The notes under the pieces: model-generated
Database searches by the model: none
The model's input: only the letters and a program-made list of their open reading frames with translations
What the model was told of the DNA's origin: nothing
Assembly (NCBI GenBank): GCA_902635455.1
Contig: CACPNW010000011.1
Location: 1-43,651, forward strand
Direction: 5' to 3'
Length of the DNA stretch: 43,651 nt
From: an uncultured Alphaproteobacteria bacterium
GTDB lineage: Bacteria > Pseudomonadota > Alphaproteobacteria > HIMB59 > GCA-002718135
Part shown: positions 30,372 through 40,078 of the stretch, piece after piece
Numbering within the stretch: position 1 is the stretch's first letter
Layout: the number at the start of each line of letters is the position of its first letter
Made by a program: the position numbers and the translations under genes

Positions 30372-30985
30372 ATTTAAATAATGTAAGTTTTTGTGATTTT
30401 CCATTTTATCATTGGGAGATGAGTAATTTTCTTGACAAAGAAACATTAAATGAAATTTCTTTTTCATCAGTTCCTGACGGTGAAAGGTCTTATGATGGAA
30501 CTAGAGCTGCAGATTATAGTGGTAAAGGAAAAGATGGCAAATTAAGGTTATTTATAACAAAAGAAAACTCACTTGATTATCCAAATCTAACTAAGTTAAT
30601 TAATAAATTTCAAAGTAATGAATTTGTAAATAAAATTTCCTCACTAATGAAAAAGAATCTCTCAAATTCTTTTGTTAGATTAGAGGTCATTGGAGATAAA
30701 AAAGGCTTTTGGTTAAAGCCACATAAGGATATTAAAGAAAAACTAATGACAATGATGGTATGGGCAAACCCCTATAATGAATCAGAACAACTTGGTACAG
30801 ATTTATATGATAATGAATTTAAAATTGTAAAAACAGTAAAATATATTCATAATTCAGGATATTTTTTCTCATCAGGTGAGGATACCTGGCATGGATTAGA
30901 ATTAAAAGAAATTAAGAAAGAAAGACGTTGTATTCAAATTAATTATGTGACTTTTAAAACAGATTGGCCAATAGAAGTTGTATAA
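30368..30985 (+). CDS. Putative 2-oxoglutarate/Fe(II)-dependent oxygenase
   Basis: The 205-residue protein looks like a small 2OG-Fe(II) oxygenase of the prolyl-hydroxylase-like group. A candidate metal triad is His119-x-Asp121 (LKPHKDIKEK) and His175 (EDTWHGLEL), with Arg186/187 in the position that would bind the 2-oxoglutarate carboxylate. The barrel-type strands TMMVWANP and YFFSSGEDTWH flank them. It starts in an ATGA overlap with the ELM1-like gene and 20 bases separate it from trxB, so it is co-expressed with both. Related proteins hydroxylate protein side chains or small molecules. A substrate cannot be inferred. Confidence is moderate because the family is divergent. Confidence 0.7.
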   Translation: MNLNNVSFCDFPFYHWEMSNFLDKETLNEISFSSVPDGERSYDGTRAADYSGKGKDGKLRLFITKENSLDYPNLTKLINKFQSNEFVNKISSLMKKNLSNSFVRLEVIGDKKGFWLKPHKDIKEKLMTMMVWANPYNESEQLGTDLYDNEFKIVKTVKYIHNSGYFFSSGEDTWHGLELKEIKKERRCIQINYVTFKTDWPIEVV

Positions 30986-31005
30986 TAATATAATATTTTA
31001 AAATA

Positions 31006-31953
31006 ATGACAAAAGATATTAAAACAGATGTTCTAATTATAGGCTCTGGTCCCGCTGGTTATACAGCTGCAATTTACGCTGCTAGGGCTAATTTAAAACC
31101 TCATATAGTCTCTGGTTTAGAACCTGGGGGTCAACTTACTATAACTACTGATGTTGAAAATTACCCTGGATATGAAAATGTAATACAAGGACCTTGGCTA
31201 ATGCAACAAATGAAAGAACAAGCCATAAAAGTTGGTACAGAATTTCACAATGATATAGTTGCTGATGTAAATTTTGATAAAAAACCATTTTTTGCTTCTA
31301 CTGATGGGGGATTAATTTTTCAAGCTAAAACAATAATCATTACAACTGGTGCACAAGCAAGATGGTTAAATATTGAAAGTGAAAATAAATATAAAGGTTT
31401 TGGTATTTCAGCCTGCGCCACATGTGACGGTTTTTTTTTTAAAGATCAAGAAATAGCAGTGATTGGTGGAGGAAACTCTGCTGTCGAAGAAGCTTTATTT
31501 CTTACTAAATTTGCATCTAAAGTTACTTTAATACATAGAAGGGATCAATTACGTGCTGAAAAAATTCTACAAGAGCGATTGTTTAATAATCCAAAGATTC
31601 AAGTATTATGGAATAAAAAAGTTTTAAGTTTTGAAGGGAATGAGAATCCTCTTGCTTTAAACAAAATCAAACTTGAAGATACTATAAATAAATCTCATAC
31701 TGAGCTCAAGATATCAGGAGCTTTTATAGCCATAGGCCATGATCCAGCAACGTCACTATTTAAAAATAAAATAAAAATGGATAAAGATAATTACATTATA
31801 ACAAAACCTGATAGCACGGAAACTAGTATAAAAGGTGTTTTTGCTGCTGGAGATGTAAAAGATAAGATATTTAGACAAGCAGTCACAGCAGCTGGAATGG
31901 GTTGTATGGCAGCTTTGGAAGCAGAAAAATATATTGCAGAGTTAGATAATTAG
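31006..31953 (+). CDS. trxB: Thioredoxin reductase TrxB
   Basis: TrxB reduces thioredoxin with NADPH through FAD and a redox disulfide. The 315-residue protein has the FAD-binding motif [15 protein letters not shown] (residues 13-27) and the NADPH-binding [12 protein letters not shown]. The redox-active pair is Cys137-Ala-Thr-Cys140 in [10 protein letters not shown], and the C-terminal FAD motif is [23 protein letters not shown]. All family signatures are intact. It ends the carA-to-trxB plus-strand block. Its stop codon overlaps by 4 bases the end of the convergent L36 gene. Confidence 0.97.
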   Translation: MTKDIKTDVLIIGSGPAGYTAAIYAARANLKPHIVSGLEPGGQLTITTDVENYPGYENVIQGPWLMQQMKEQAIKVGTEFHNDIVADVNFDKKPFFASTDGGLIFQAKTIIITTGAQARWLNIESENKYKGFGISACATCDGFFFKDQEIAVIGGGNSAVEEALFLTKFASKVTLIHRRDQLRAEKILQERLFNNPKIQVLWNKKVLSFEGNENPLALNKIKLEDTINKSHTELKISGAFIAIGHDPATSLFKNKIKMDKDNYIITKPDSTETSIKGVFAAGDVKDKIFRQAVTAAGMGCMAALEAEKYIAELDN

Positions 31954-32075
31954 CCTTGTCTTGCTTTCATTCGGGGATTTTTTTTATTTATAATATAAAT
32001 GCGCCCCTTTCTTCTAACTAATTTGCAATCTTTATCCCTAGATTTAGCCGATTTAAGTGAACATCTAACTTTCAT
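31950..32075 (-). CDS. rpmJ: Ribosomal protein L36, zinc-free (YkgO-type) form
   Basis: This 41-residue gene is too short for most gene finders. It reads [17 protein letters not shown], then [18 protein letters not shown], then MKARQG. The ending and the SLKS-KSRD-x-C-VRRKGR-x-YIINK pattern match the YkgO-type (C-) L36, a component of the large ribosomal subunit. The four zinc ligands of canonical L36 (Cys11, Cys14, Cys27, His33) are not present, so this protein does not bind zinc. It is convergent with trxB and overlaps its end by 4 bases. It is the only L36 in the window, and whether the genome has a second copy cannot be seen. Identification by pattern is strong. Confidence 0.95.
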   Translation of the reverse strand: MKVRCSLKSAKSRDKDCKLVRRKGRIYIINKKNPRMKARQG

Positions 32076-32139
32076 AACTGAGCAGAGCTATTAAATTCTA
32101 TGGTATATTTTGTCAAACATATATTAAAGACCATAACAA

Positions 32140-33726
32140 ATGCGCAAAATTTTTAAACCTGGAAGATCAAATATTATTGCCCAAAATGGTATGGCTGCTA
32201 CCTCACAACCATTAAGTACTTTAGAGGCTATTTCTATATTAAAAAAAGGAGGGAATGCTGTGGATGCGGCTATTGCTGCTTCAGCCGTCCAAGCAGTGGT
32301 TGAGCCAAGCTCAACAGGTATTGGAGGAGATTGTTTTGCTATTGTTGCTATGAATGGAAAAAAACCAATATCTGTGAATGGATCTGGTATATCTCCACTA
32401 AAATTGAACACTGATTATTTAAATAAAAACAAAATAAATAAAATTGAAAATACTAGCGTTCATTCTGTAACAATACCAGGTGCTGTAGAAGCTTGGTACT
32501 CAATGCATCAAAAATTTGGAAAGCTAAAATTTGCTGAATTATTCATTAATGCTGAAAATTATGCAAGAAATGGATTCCCTGTTCATGAAGTTGAATCAAT
32601 ATCTTGGAAGAAAAATATAAATAAATTATCAAAATTTAAAACTACTTCAAAATTATTTTTAAAAAAAAACGATTCTTATAAATTTGGAGAAATTTTTAAA
32701 AACATACCTCTAGCAAATACTCTAAATACAATTGGAAAGAAGGGGGCTAGAGGATTTTACCAAAGTAACATTACAAAAGACATGGTTCGAACACTTAATT
32801 CCTTAGGTGGTTTACATACTTTAACAGATTTTGAAGCCCAAAAAACAATATTTTCTGATACTATTAGTAATAAATATAAAAATTTTAATCTTCATCAGTG
32901 TCCAATAAATGGACCAGGAATAATTGTTTTAATAATGATGGAACTTTTTGAAAGATTTAATTTCAATAACTTGTTACCTAATAGTTTTGAAAGATTTCAT
33001 TTACAAACAGAAATTACTAAAGTTGCATTTGAAATTAAAGAAGCAGAATTGGGTGATCCAAATTTTTCAAAAGTGGATTTAAAAAAATTTTTAAAAAAAG
33101 ATTTTATTGATTTATTATATAAAAAAATAAAAATGAATAAAATTTATGATCCAAAAAAAGCATTTGTAACAGCTCATCCCGAGACTATTTATTTAACTGT
33201 TGTAGATAAGGATTTAAATGCTGTATCTTTTATAAACTCACTTTGCTATGCTTTTGGGAGTGGTATTTCTTCAAGAAAAACTGGGGTATTATTTCATAAC
33301 AGAGGAGTTAATTTTAGATTACAAAAAGGTCATCCAAACTCAATTGATGGCCATAAAAGACCTCTACATACAATAATTCCCGCTCTTTTAACTGATAAAA
33401 AAAATGATGTGGTATTTTCTTTTGGTGTTATGGGTGGGCAATACCAGCCAGTCGGCCAAACGCATGTTTTGCAAAACATATACGATTTTAATATGAGTGT
33501 TCAAGAAGCAATCGATTTTCCACGTGCATTTATGATAAATGGTAATTTAAAATTAGAAAAAGGCATACCTTTAAAAACATATAATAAACTTAAAAAATTA
33601 GGCCATAATGTTAGTTATGATAATAATTCTATAGGTGGCGGCCAAGGTATCATAGTAGATAGGAAAAGAGGAATAATGATAGGTGGTTCAGATCCTCGCA
33701 AAGATGGCTTTGCTTTAGGCTACTAA
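32140..33726 (+). CDS. Gamma-glutamyltransferase-family protein (GGT/YwrD-like)
   Basis: This is an N-terminal-nucleophile hydrolase of the gamma-glutamyltranspeptidase family. The 528-residue precursor has the large-subunit start (MAATSQPLSTLEAISILKKGGNAVDAAIAASAVQAVVEPSSTGIGGD). The self-cleavage site and nucleophile is at Thr349 (PET-IYLTVVDKDLNAVSFINSL). Downstream are small-subunit features such as NRGVNF, PLHTIIPALLTD and GVMGGQYQPVGQTHVLQN. There is no signal peptide, so it is probably cytoplasmic, unlike secreted GGT of enterobacteria. Intracellular homologs act on gamma-glutamyl amides or glutathione-like compounds. Its 3' end abuts guaC (convergent, no gap). Substrate is open. Confidence 0.9.
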   Translation: MRKIFKPGRSNIIAQNGMAATSQPLSTLEAISILKKGGNAVDAAIAASAVQAVVEPSSTGIGGDCFAIVAMNGKKPISVNGSGISPLKLNTDYLNKNKINKIENTSVHSVTIPGAVEAWYSMHQKFGKLKFAELFINAENYARNGFPVHEVESISWKKNINKLSKFKTTSKLFLKKNDSYKFGEIFKNIPLANTLNTIGKKGARGFYQSNITKDMVRTLNSLGGLHTLTDFEAQKTIFSDTISNKYKNFNLHQCPINGPGIIVLIMMELFERFNFNNLLPNSFERFHLQTEITKVAFEIKEAELGDPNFSKVDLKKFLKKDFIDLLYKKIKMNKIYDPKKAFVTAHPETIYLTVVDKDLNAVSFINSLCYAFGSGISSRKTGVLFHNRGVNFRLQKGHPNSIDGHKRPLHTIIPALLTDKKNDVVFSFGVMGGQYQPVGQTHVLQNIYDFNMSVQEAIDFPRAFMINGNLKLEKGIPLKTYNKLKKLGHNVSYDNNSIGGGQGIIVDRKRGIMIGGSDPRKDGFALGY

Positions 33727-34764
33727 TTATATTTTGCCAAAAGTATCATTATATTGGTTGTTGACCCTTATAAAAGTAGTACATTTACTTAGTTGTTTTA
33801 AAGTTGGCGCTCCAACATATGTACAACTACTTCTAATGCCTCCGAGTATATCTCTTATAGTTTCATCTAAACTATTTCTAAATGGTATTCGAACTTTTTT
33901 ACCTTCAGAAGATCTGTAATCAGCTAAACCACCATAATGTTTGTGATTAGCTTCTTCTGAGCTTGAACCATAGAATTCAATAAACTTTTTATTTTGAGAC
34001 TCAATTATCTTTCCGCCACCCTCTTTGTGACCTGCTAACATTCCTCCTAACATAACAAAATCAGCGCCTCCTCCAAAAGCTTTAGCAACATCTCCAGGAC
34101 AAGTGCACCCTCCATCAGCAATGATGTGAGCACCTAAACCATGAGCAGCGTCTGCACATTCCATTACAGCACTTAGTTGTGGGTAACCAACTCCGGTTTG
34201 GATTCTAGTAGTACATACACTTCCTGGACCTATACCAACCTTTACAATATCTGCTCCACTTAGAATCAGTTCTTGAGTCATATCTGCAGTAACCACATTC
34301 CCTGCTACTATAGTTTTTTTTGGATGCTTTGATCTGACTTGAGATACAAACTTACTAAAATTCTCTGAATAACCATTTGCAACATCAATACAAATAAACT
34401 GAAAATTTGGAAATTTTGATAAAATTTTGTTTAAACGCTTATAACTTTCTTGGCTTGTACCACAGCTTAAAGAAATAAATTTCTCAATACCTTTTTTTTT
34501 ATAAATAGACTTTATATGAGATATTTCGTGTTGTTTTGTTAGCGCTGTTAATAATTTATGAAATGTTAATTTTTTTGCAATTTCAATTTCACCAACTCCA
34601 TCCATATTTGATGCAATTATTGGTATTCCTTGCCAGCTATATTTTGAGTATTTAAAAGTATATTTTCTGCTTAAATCAACTTCTTTTCTACTTTTTAAAG
34701 TGCTCCTTTTTGGCCTAAAAAGCACATCTGAATAATCTAGTTTTATTTCTTCTTCAATTCTCAT
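33727..34764 (-). CDS. guaC: GMP reductase
   Basis: GuaC converts GMP to IMP with NADPH and release of ammonia, for purine interconversion. The 345-residue protein follows the GuaC layout. It has the N-terminal [22 protein letters not shown], the substrate loop with catalytic Cys184 in [11 protein letters not shown], the flap-like region HKEGGGKII, and [24 protein letters not shown]. There is no CBS domain insert, which separates it from IMP dehydrogenase (GuaB). It is convergent with the GGT-like gene with no gap, and divergent from the prenyltransferase gene with 76 bases between. Identification as GuaC rather than GuaB is supported by length and absence of CBS repeats. Confidence 0.93.
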   Translation of the reverse strand: MRIEEEIKLDYSDVLFRPKRSTLKSRKEVDLSRKYTFKYSKYSWQGIPIIASNMDGVGEIEIAKKLTFHKLLTALTKQHEISHIKSIYKKKGIEKFISLSCGTSQESYKRLNKILSKFPNFQFICIDVANGYSENFSKFVSQVRSKHPKKTIVAGNVVTADMTQELILSGADIVKVGIGPGSVCTTRIQTGVGYPQLSAVMECADAAHGLGAHIIADGGCTCPGDVAKAFGGGADFVMLGGMLAGHKEGGGKIIESQNKKFIEFYGSSSEEANHKHYGGLADYRSSEGKKVRIPFRNSLDETIRDILGGIRSSCTYVGAPTLKQLSKCTTFIRVNNQYNDTFGKI

Positions 34765-34840
34765 AGAAAAGTTATAAATATAATAATCGAGTTATTTTAA
34801 TAAATAATTAAAATTTTAAAACAAATAATAAAAACTAAAA

Positions 34841-35722
34841 ATGTTGATAAAAACCTTAATAAATGATTATAAAACTAAATTTGATAAGTATTATTTTGGT
34901 TTACTTAAAGCTAATCTTAGCACCTCGATTCTGTCGAAAGCTATGATTTATGCCTCATTAAGTGGTGGTAAAAGAATTAGACCATTCTTAATCTACCAAG
35001 CAGCAAAGATAGCCAAAACAAAAAGAAGTCAATATCTTAGATTAGCAGCTTCAATAGAAAGTATTCATTCCTATTCATTAATACATGATGATTTACCCAG
35101 TATGGACAATGATGACTTTAGAAGAGGAAAATTAAGTACACATAAAAAATTTGATGAAGCGACAGCGATTTTGGCTGGAGATGCGTTACATGACTTTGCT
35201 TTTGAAATATTATCAAATGAAAAAACTAATAAAGATCCAAATATAAGAATTAAACTTGTTAACTATTTATCTAGATCATTAGGTCATCAAGGCTTAGCAG
35301 CTGGGCAGTCACTTGATTTATTATATGAAAATAAAAAAAATAATTTTGAAAATATAATTAATATGTATAGACTTAAAACTGGTTTGCTTTTTGAATTTTG
35401 TTTTAGTTCCCCTTTTATTTTAAATAATCAAAAAAAAGAAATTATAGATTTTTATAAAAAATATGGATTATTATTTGGTATGTTATTTCAGATTGTTGAT
35501 GATTTAATTGATGAAAACAAATCTTTTAAATTAATTGGTAAAACTCCAGGTAAAGATAGAAAACAAGGTAAAAGCACTTTGTTAGACTTGTTAGGAATTG
35601 AAAAAGTTTCTTTATTTTGTGAAAACGAAGTAAATAAGTTTATTAAAAAAAATCCTTATCACTTTAAAAAACATTCAATTTTAAAAGATTTGCTATTTTT
35701 CAATTTATCAAGAATAAAGTAA
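34841..35722 (+). CDS. ispA: Polyprenyl synthetase, farnesyl-diphosphate synthase type
   Basis: This trans-isoprenyl diphosphate synthase condenses isopentenyl diphosphate with allylic diphosphates. The 293-residue protein has the first aspartate-rich motif HDDLPSMDNDD starting at Asp83, and the second at residues 220-224 (DDLID in QIVDDLIDENK). It also has the GGKRIRPFLIY segment and the GQSLDLL loop. The size and the insertion in the first motif (DDxxxxD) fit bacterial FPP synthase (IspA) rather than octaprenyl synthase, which is usually longer. dxs and xseB, often next to ispA, are not here. The start is chosen because it gives the usual N-terminus, with no strong SD. Chain length is inferred. 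Confidence 0.88.
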   Translation: MLIKTLINDYKTKFDKYYFGLLKANLSTSILSKAMIYASLSGGKRIRPFLIYQAAKIAKTKRSQYLRLAASIESIHSYSLIHDDLPSMDNDDFRRGKLSTHKKFDEATAILAGDALHDFAFEILSNEKTNKDPNIRIKLVNYLSRSLGHQGLAAGQSLDLLYENKKNNFENIINMYRLKTGLLFEFCFSSPFILNNQKKEIIDFYKKYGLLFGMLFQIVDDLIDENKSFKLIGKTPGKDRKQGKSTLLDLLGIEKVSLFCENEVNKFIKKNPYHFKKHSILKDLLFFNLSRIK

Positions 35723-35848
35723 TTTAAATATTCAATATCTTTAATCAAATTTTTAAATTAACTTGTAGTCTTTAACTTATTACAAGAATAAAGTTTTATA
35801 AATTAGAAAATGTTATTTTTTACTAAAATATCTTTCATATACACCCTT

Positions 35849-35854
35849 TATAAT
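35849..35854 (+). promoter_or_regulatory. Candidate -10 element before ureD
   Basis: A perfect TATAAT lies 24 bases before the ATG chosen for ureD. No -35 hexamer is evident at the right distance. If real, it argues against the upstream in-frame ATG at 35810, which would lie before the promoter. Common in AT-rich DNA, so weak. Confidence 0.3.
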
Positions 35855-35878
35855 ATAACCTTATACTATAGAAATTTC

Positions 35879-36673
35879 ATGCAAACAAATTTACAAAGAT
35901 CTGATGGCAATCTAAATATAGAACTAAATAATAATGAGATCAAAACATTATTTCAAAGTGGGTCATCTAAGGTTTTATTACCAAATAGTTATAATGCAAA
36001 TAAAGAATTAGTTTTAATAAATACTACAGGTGGAGTTACTTGTAATGACTCACTAAAGATTAAAATTAATTTAGAAAATTCTAATGCCTCTATTTCAACC
36101 CAAGCAGCTGAAAAAATTTATGCTGGCATAGGAGAGCCAGCCCAAGTAGATATTGATATTATTTTAAAAAACACAAATTTAAATTGGCTTCCTAAAGAAT
36201 TAATACTTTTTAATAATTCCAAACTAAAAAGAAGAATAAATATTAATATTGAAGGTAATTCTAATTTAATTTTTTGTGAAACATCAATTTTAGGAAGAAA
36301 AGCAATGTCAGAAAAAATACAAAATATGTTTTTTTCTGATATTTGGAAAGTAACAAAAAATTCAAATCTTAAACATATTGAAGCTATAAATATTAATGGA
36401 AAAACTAATGAAGTTTTAAATAATAGATTTACACTTAATAATCATTCATCTTTTTCTACAATATTGATATTTGGTAAAATTGTCGAAAACATACAAAATG
36501 ACATTAGAAAAACCATAGAAAATATCAAAGATATATTTTGTGAACTATCTATTTGGAATGAAAAAATTGTTATTAGAAGTATAGCTAATGATAATTATGA
36601 TTTAAAAAAAACATTAAATTATATTTTAAAAAATATTATAAATGATAAACTTCCCAAAAATTGGAATTTATAA
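35879..36673 (+). CDS. ureD: Urease accessory protein UreD (UreH)
   Basis: UreD is the scaffold on which the other accessory proteins load nickel into apo-urease. The homologous part starts at LQRSDGNLNIELNNNEIKTLFQSGSSKVLLP, so the start at 35879 (MQTN-LQRSDG) is preferred. An in-frame ATG at 35810 would add a hydrophobic 23-residue leader. The 264-residue protein keeps the TTGGVTCNDSLKIKINL segment and the central TQAAEKIYAG motif typical of UreD. It abuts ureA with no gap and begins a seven-gene urease operon in the order D-A-B-C-E-F-G. About 155 bases separate it from the prenyltransferase gene, enough for a promoter. Confidence 0.93.
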   Translation: MQTNLQRSDGNLNIELNNNEIKTLFQSGSSKVLLPNSYNANKELVLINTTGGVTCNDSLKIKINLENSNASISTQAAEKIYAGIGEPAQVDIDIILKNTNLNWLPKELILFNNSKLKRRININIEGNSNLIFCETSILGRKAMSEKIQNMFFSDIWKVTKNSNLKHIEAININGKTNEVLNNRFTLNNHSSFSTILIFGKIVENIQNDIRKTIENIKDIFCELSIWNEKIVIRSIANDNYDLKKTLNYILKNIINDKLPKNWNL

Positions 36674-36976
36674 ATGAAATTGACTCCAAGAGAAAAAGAT
36701 AAATTAATGCTTTCTATTGCAGCAATTGTTGCTAGAAAAAGACTAGATCGTGGAATAAAACTAAATTATCCTGAGGCTATAGCTTTAATAACTGATTTTG
36801 TAATTGAAGGTGCTAGAGATGGAAAAAAGGTATCTGAATTAATGGAGTCTGGAGCAAAAGTTGTTAAAAAAGAAAATTGTATGGATGGTGTTGCTGATAT
36901 GATTTCTGAAGTACAAGTTGAAGCAACATTTCCTGATGGAACAAAACTAGTAACTGTACATAAACCGATAAGATAA
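36674..36976 (+). CDS. ureA: Urease gamma subunit UreA
   Basis: UreA is the smallest structural subunit of nickel urease. The 100-residue protein is colinear with the family: [23 protein letters not shown] at the start, [22 protein letters not shown] in the middle, and [20 protein letters not shown] at the end. It starts at the base after the ureD stop. Its stop codon overlaps the ureB ATG (TAATG), so translation of A and B is coupled. Identification is secure. Confidence 0.98.
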   Translation: MKLTPREKDKLMLSIAAIVARKRLDRGIKLNYPEAIALITDFVIEGARDGKKVSELMESGAKVVKKENCMDGVADMISEVQVEATFPDGTKLVTVHKPIR

Positions 36977-37284
36977 TGAAACCAGGAGAAATTATTACTA
37001 AAGAAAATAGTGAGTTAAAACTTAATGAAAATCGAACATCTATACTAATACAAGTATCCAATACAGGTGATCGCCCTATACAGATTGGTAGTCATTATCA
37101 TTTTGCAGAAGCAAATGAATTTTTAGAATTTGATAGAAATACATCAAGAGGAATGCGGTTAAATATACCATCTGGTACTGCTGTTCGCTTTGAACCAGGT
37201 CAAACAAAAGATGTTGAGCTAATTGAAATTGGTGGTGAAAGAAAAATTTTTGGTTTTAATAAAAAAATAATGGGCAATTTATAA
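36976..37284 (+). CDS. ureB: Urease beta subunit UreB
   Basis: UreB is the second structural subunit of urease and caps the alpha subunit. The 102-residue protein begins [20 protein letters not shown] and contains the conserved [46 protein letters not shown] and [20 protein letters not shown] segments. Its start overlaps the ureA stop and its stop overlaps the ureC start (TAATG), both by one base. Separate A, B and C genes are usual for bacteria other than Helicobacter. Identification is secure. Confidence 0.98.
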   Translation: MKPGEIITKENSELKLNENRTSILIQVSNTGDRPIQIGSHYHFAEANEFLEFDRNTSRGMRLNIPSGTAVRFEPGQTKDVELIEIGGERKIFGFNKKIMGNL

Positions 37285-38990
37285 TGAAAAAAATAAATAG
37301 AAATGCTTATGCTGATATGTATGGTCCGACAACTGGTGATAAAATTAGATTAGCAGACACAGAACTTTTTATAGAAGTTGAAAAAGATCTTACAACTTAC
37401 GGTGAAGAAGTTAAATTTGGAGGAGGTAAGGTCATAAGAGACGGGATGGGTCAGTCTCAAGTTTCACGAAAAGATGGAGCAGTTGATACAGTTATAACAA
37501 ATGCTCTAGTAGTTGATGTAAACGGAATTTATAAAGCAGATATTGGCCTAAAAGATGGTTTAATAAATGAGATAGGAAAAGCGGGTAATCCTGATACACA
37601 ACCAAATGTAAATATTATAATTGGCCCTGGTACTGAAATAATTGCCGGAGAAGGAAAAATAATTACAGCTGGTGGTTTTGACAGTCATATACATTTCATT
37701 TGTCCTCAGCAAATTGATGATTCTTTACATTCTGGTATCACAACTATGCTAGGAGGTGGAACAGGCCCTGCTCATGGAACTCTAGCAACAACTGTCACTC
37801 CTGGTCCATGGCATATAGAAAAAATGATTCAATCAGCAGATGCCTTTTCAATGAATTTAGCTTTTGCTGGCAAAGGTAATAGTTCTCTCCCATTAGCACT
37901 TGAAGAACAGGTAATTGCTGGGGCGAGCTCACTTAAATTACATGAAGATTGGGGCACTACTCCTGCTGCAATAGATAATTGTTTAAATGTTGCAGACAAA
38001 TATGACATTCAAGTGATGATACATACTGATACATTAAACGAAAGTGGCTTTGTTGAGAGTACTATTAAAGCAATTAATGGAAGAACTATTCATGCATTTC
38101 ATACTGAAGGAGCTGGTGGAGGTCATGCACCAGATATTATAAAAGTTTGCGGTGAAAAATATGTCATTCCTTCATCAACTAATCCAACTAGACCTTATAC
38201 AATTAACACTGTTGAAGAACATTTAGACATGCTTATGGTGTGCCATCACCTTGATAAATCTATACCTGAAGATGTTGCTTTTGCTGAAAGCCGTATTAGA
38301 AAAGAAACTATTGCTGCAGAAGATATTCTTCATGACATTGGTGCGTTTTCAATTATTGCTTCAGATAGTCAAGCTATGGGTCGCGTTGGAGAAGTTATAA
38401 TTAGAACATGGCAGACAGCTCATAAAATGAAAGTGCAAAGAGGACAGCTAAAAGAAGAAAAAGGGAATAACGATAATTTGCGAGTAAAAAGATATATAGC
38501 TAAATATACTATTAATCCTGCTATAGCCCATGGGATATCGGAAAATATTGGAACAATAGAAAAAAATAAGCGTGCTGATATTGTAATTTGGGATCCAGCA
38601 TTTTTTGGTGTCAAACCAGAGATTATTTTAATGGGAGGAAGTATTGCTTGCGCTCAAATGGGCGATCCTAATGCGTCAATACCAACACCTCAGCCAGTCT
38701 ATTCGAGGCCCATGTTTGCTTCATTTGGAAAATCTCTTGAAAAGTCTTCTGTTACATTTGTAAGCCAAATATCTCTTGATAAAGACATGCACAAAAATTC
38801 AGGGATTAATAAATCATTATTGCCAGTAAAGAATATTAGAAATATTTCAAAAAATGATATGATATTAAATAATTGTTGTCCAAAAATAGAGGTTAATCCT
38901 GAAACATATGAAGTATTTGCTGATGGAGAGCTTATTACATGCGAGCCTGCTAAAATTTTACCTTTAGCACAACGATACTTTATGTATTAA
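37284..38990 (+). CDS. ureC: Urease alpha subunit UreC
   Basis: UreC is the catalytic subunit that hydrolyses urea to ammonia and carbamate at a dinickel centre. The 568-residue length is standard. Nickel-site features are all visible. The first His pair is in [11 protein letters not shown], and the carbamylated Lys218 is in [11 protein letters not shown]. Further His ligands are in HTDTLNESG and [15 protein letters not shown], and Asp is in ASDSQAMGR. The catalytic flap carries [21 protein letters not shown]. The N-terminus ([23 protein letters not shown]) and the C-terminal PLAQRYFMY are typical. It overlaps ureB by one base and ureE follows after one base. Confidence 0.99.
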   Translation: MKKINRNAYADMYGPTTGDKIRLADTELFIEVEKDLTTYGEEVKFGGGKVIRDGMGQSQVSRKDGAVDTVITNALVVDVNGIYKADIGLKDGLINEIGKAGNPDTQPNVNIIIGPGTEIIAGEGKIITAGGFDSHIHFICPQQIDDSLHSGITTMLGGGTGPAHGTLATTVTPGPWHIEKMIQSADAFSMNLAFAGKGNSSLPLALEEQVIAGASSLKLHEDWGTTPAAIDNCLNVADKYDIQVMIHTDTLNESGFVESTIKAINGRTIHAFHTEGAGGGHAPDIIKVCGEKYVIPSSTNPTRPYTINTVEEHLDMLMVCHHLDKSIPEDVAFAESRIRKETIAAEDILHDIGAFSIIASDSQAMGRVGEVIIRTWQTAHKMKVQRGQLKEEKGNNDNLRVKRYIAKYTINPAIAHGISENIGTIEKNKRADIVIWDPAFFGVKPEIILMGGSIACAQMGDPNASIPTPQPVYSRPMFASFGKSLEKSSVTFVSQISLDKDMHKNSGINKSLLPVKNIRNISKNDMILNNCCPKIEVNPETYEVFADGELITCEPAKILPLAQRYFMY

Positions 38991-38991
38991 A

Positions 38992-39438
38992 ATGCAAACA
39001 TCTTTTAAAGTCATTAGTTATAATGAAAAAAATAAAAAATTAATTGATAATATTTCTTTATCGTATGAGGAAAGGTTTATTCGGAGAAAAAAATTAATAG
39101 CTGATAATGGAACTGAATTTTTAGTTAATTTAAAAGAGACCATAAGCGTTGATGAAAATCATTTTTTTGAACTTGAAAATGGAAAAGTAATAAAAATTAT
39201 TTCTAAAGAAGAAAATTTGATTGAAATTAAGGGTAAAAATCTCAAGCAAATCATTTGGCACATAGGTAATAGGCATTTACCGTGTCAAATTGAAGAAACA
39301 AGAATACTAATTCAAGAGGATCCTGTAATTTTGGATATGATTTTAAAGCTTGATGGTAATGTCAATAAAGTGTTTGAAAAATTTAACCCAGAAGGTGGGG
39401 CTTATGGTTTGGGTCGGACCCATAGTCATAAACATTAA
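38992..39438 (+). CDS. ureE: Urease accessory protein UreE
   Basis: UreE is the nickel-delivery chaperone of the urease assembly complex. The 148-residue protein has the N-terminal peptide-binding domain with YEERFIRRKKLIADNGTEFLVNL. The C-terminal metal-binding domain includes IWHIGNRHLPCQIEETRILIQEDPVILDMILKLDG and a conserved His near HIGNRH. The tail is short (GLGRTHSHKH), far less His-rich than in Klebsiella, so nickel storage capacity is small. It starts one base after ureC and ends one base before the ureF ATG. Confidence 0.94.
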   Translation: MQTSFKVISYNEKNKKLIDNISLSYEERFIRRKKLIADNGTEFLVNLKETISVDENHFFELENGKVIKIISKEENLIEIKGKNLKQIIWHIGNRHLPCQIEETRILIQEDPVILDMILKLDGNVNKVFEKFNPEGGAYGLGRTHSHKH

Positions 39439-39439
39439 T

Positions 39440-40078
39440 ATGCATAATAATATTAAAGATCCTTTACAAATATTGCAAATTTGGTTTTCTTCATCATTTC
39501 CTGTTGGGTCTTATGCATATTCTCATGGCTTGGAAGCTATAATTGATAATAAACTGATTAATAACAAAAATGATGTTGAGGAATTTTTATGCGCACTTCT
39601 CTTTAACGGAACTCTAAGAAATGAATATATTTTTATTAAATCTATTTATGAAGGGAAAAAAATTAATGATCTTATCTTATCAAGTGCTTCTTCAAAAGAA
39701 AGACAAATAGAAATGATTGATATGGGTAATTCATTTAGAAAAATTATGAAGCAAAGCTGGGACCTTAAATTGCCTGAAAATACTGCTTTTACTTATTGTT
39801 TAACTAAAGCTGCTATTCATTTTAATATAAAGTTTGAGTATTTAATAAAATTTTACCTTCAGTCGTTTATTTCTAATTTAATAAATGTTTGTGTAAAGCA
39901 CATTCCCATTTCTCAAAAAGATGGGCAAAAATTAAATGTTATTTTTATAAATAAAATACAAGATTTTTTACAAAAATCAGATAAATTGAATCTTGATGAT
40001 ATAGGATCAGCCTTTTTTATTGGAGATATCTTTAGTATTAAACATGAAAATTTAGAAACAAGGATTTATTTAACATGA
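39440..40078 (+). CDS. ureF: Urease accessory protein UreF
   Basis: UreF binds UreD and gates UreG GTPase activity during nickel insertion. The start at 39440 ([32 protein letters not shown]) gives 212 residues, the usual length, one base after ureE. An in-frame start 90 bases earlier lies inside ureE and would add a nonsense leader. Conserved parts include [15 protein letters not shown], the [12 protein letters not shown] helix, [13 protein letters not shown] and the C-terminal region with [18 protein letters not shown]. The stop overlaps the ureG ATG by 4 bases (ATGA). Confidence 0.93.
   Translation: MHNNIKDPLQILQIWFSSSFPVGSYAYSHGLEAIIDNKLINNKNDVEEFLCALLFNGTLRNEYIFIKSIYEGKKINDLILSSASSKERQIEMIDMGNSFRKIMKQSWDLKLPENTAFTYCLTKAAIHFNIKFEYLIKFYLQSFISNLINVCVKHIPISQKDGQKLNVIFINKIQDFLQKSDKLNLDDIGSAFFIGDIFSIKHENLETRIYLT

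Noticed and set aside
32124-32411. A 95-residue open frame on the minus strand near the GGT start
   Set aside because: It is antisense to the strongly conserved GGT N-terminus and has no family features.
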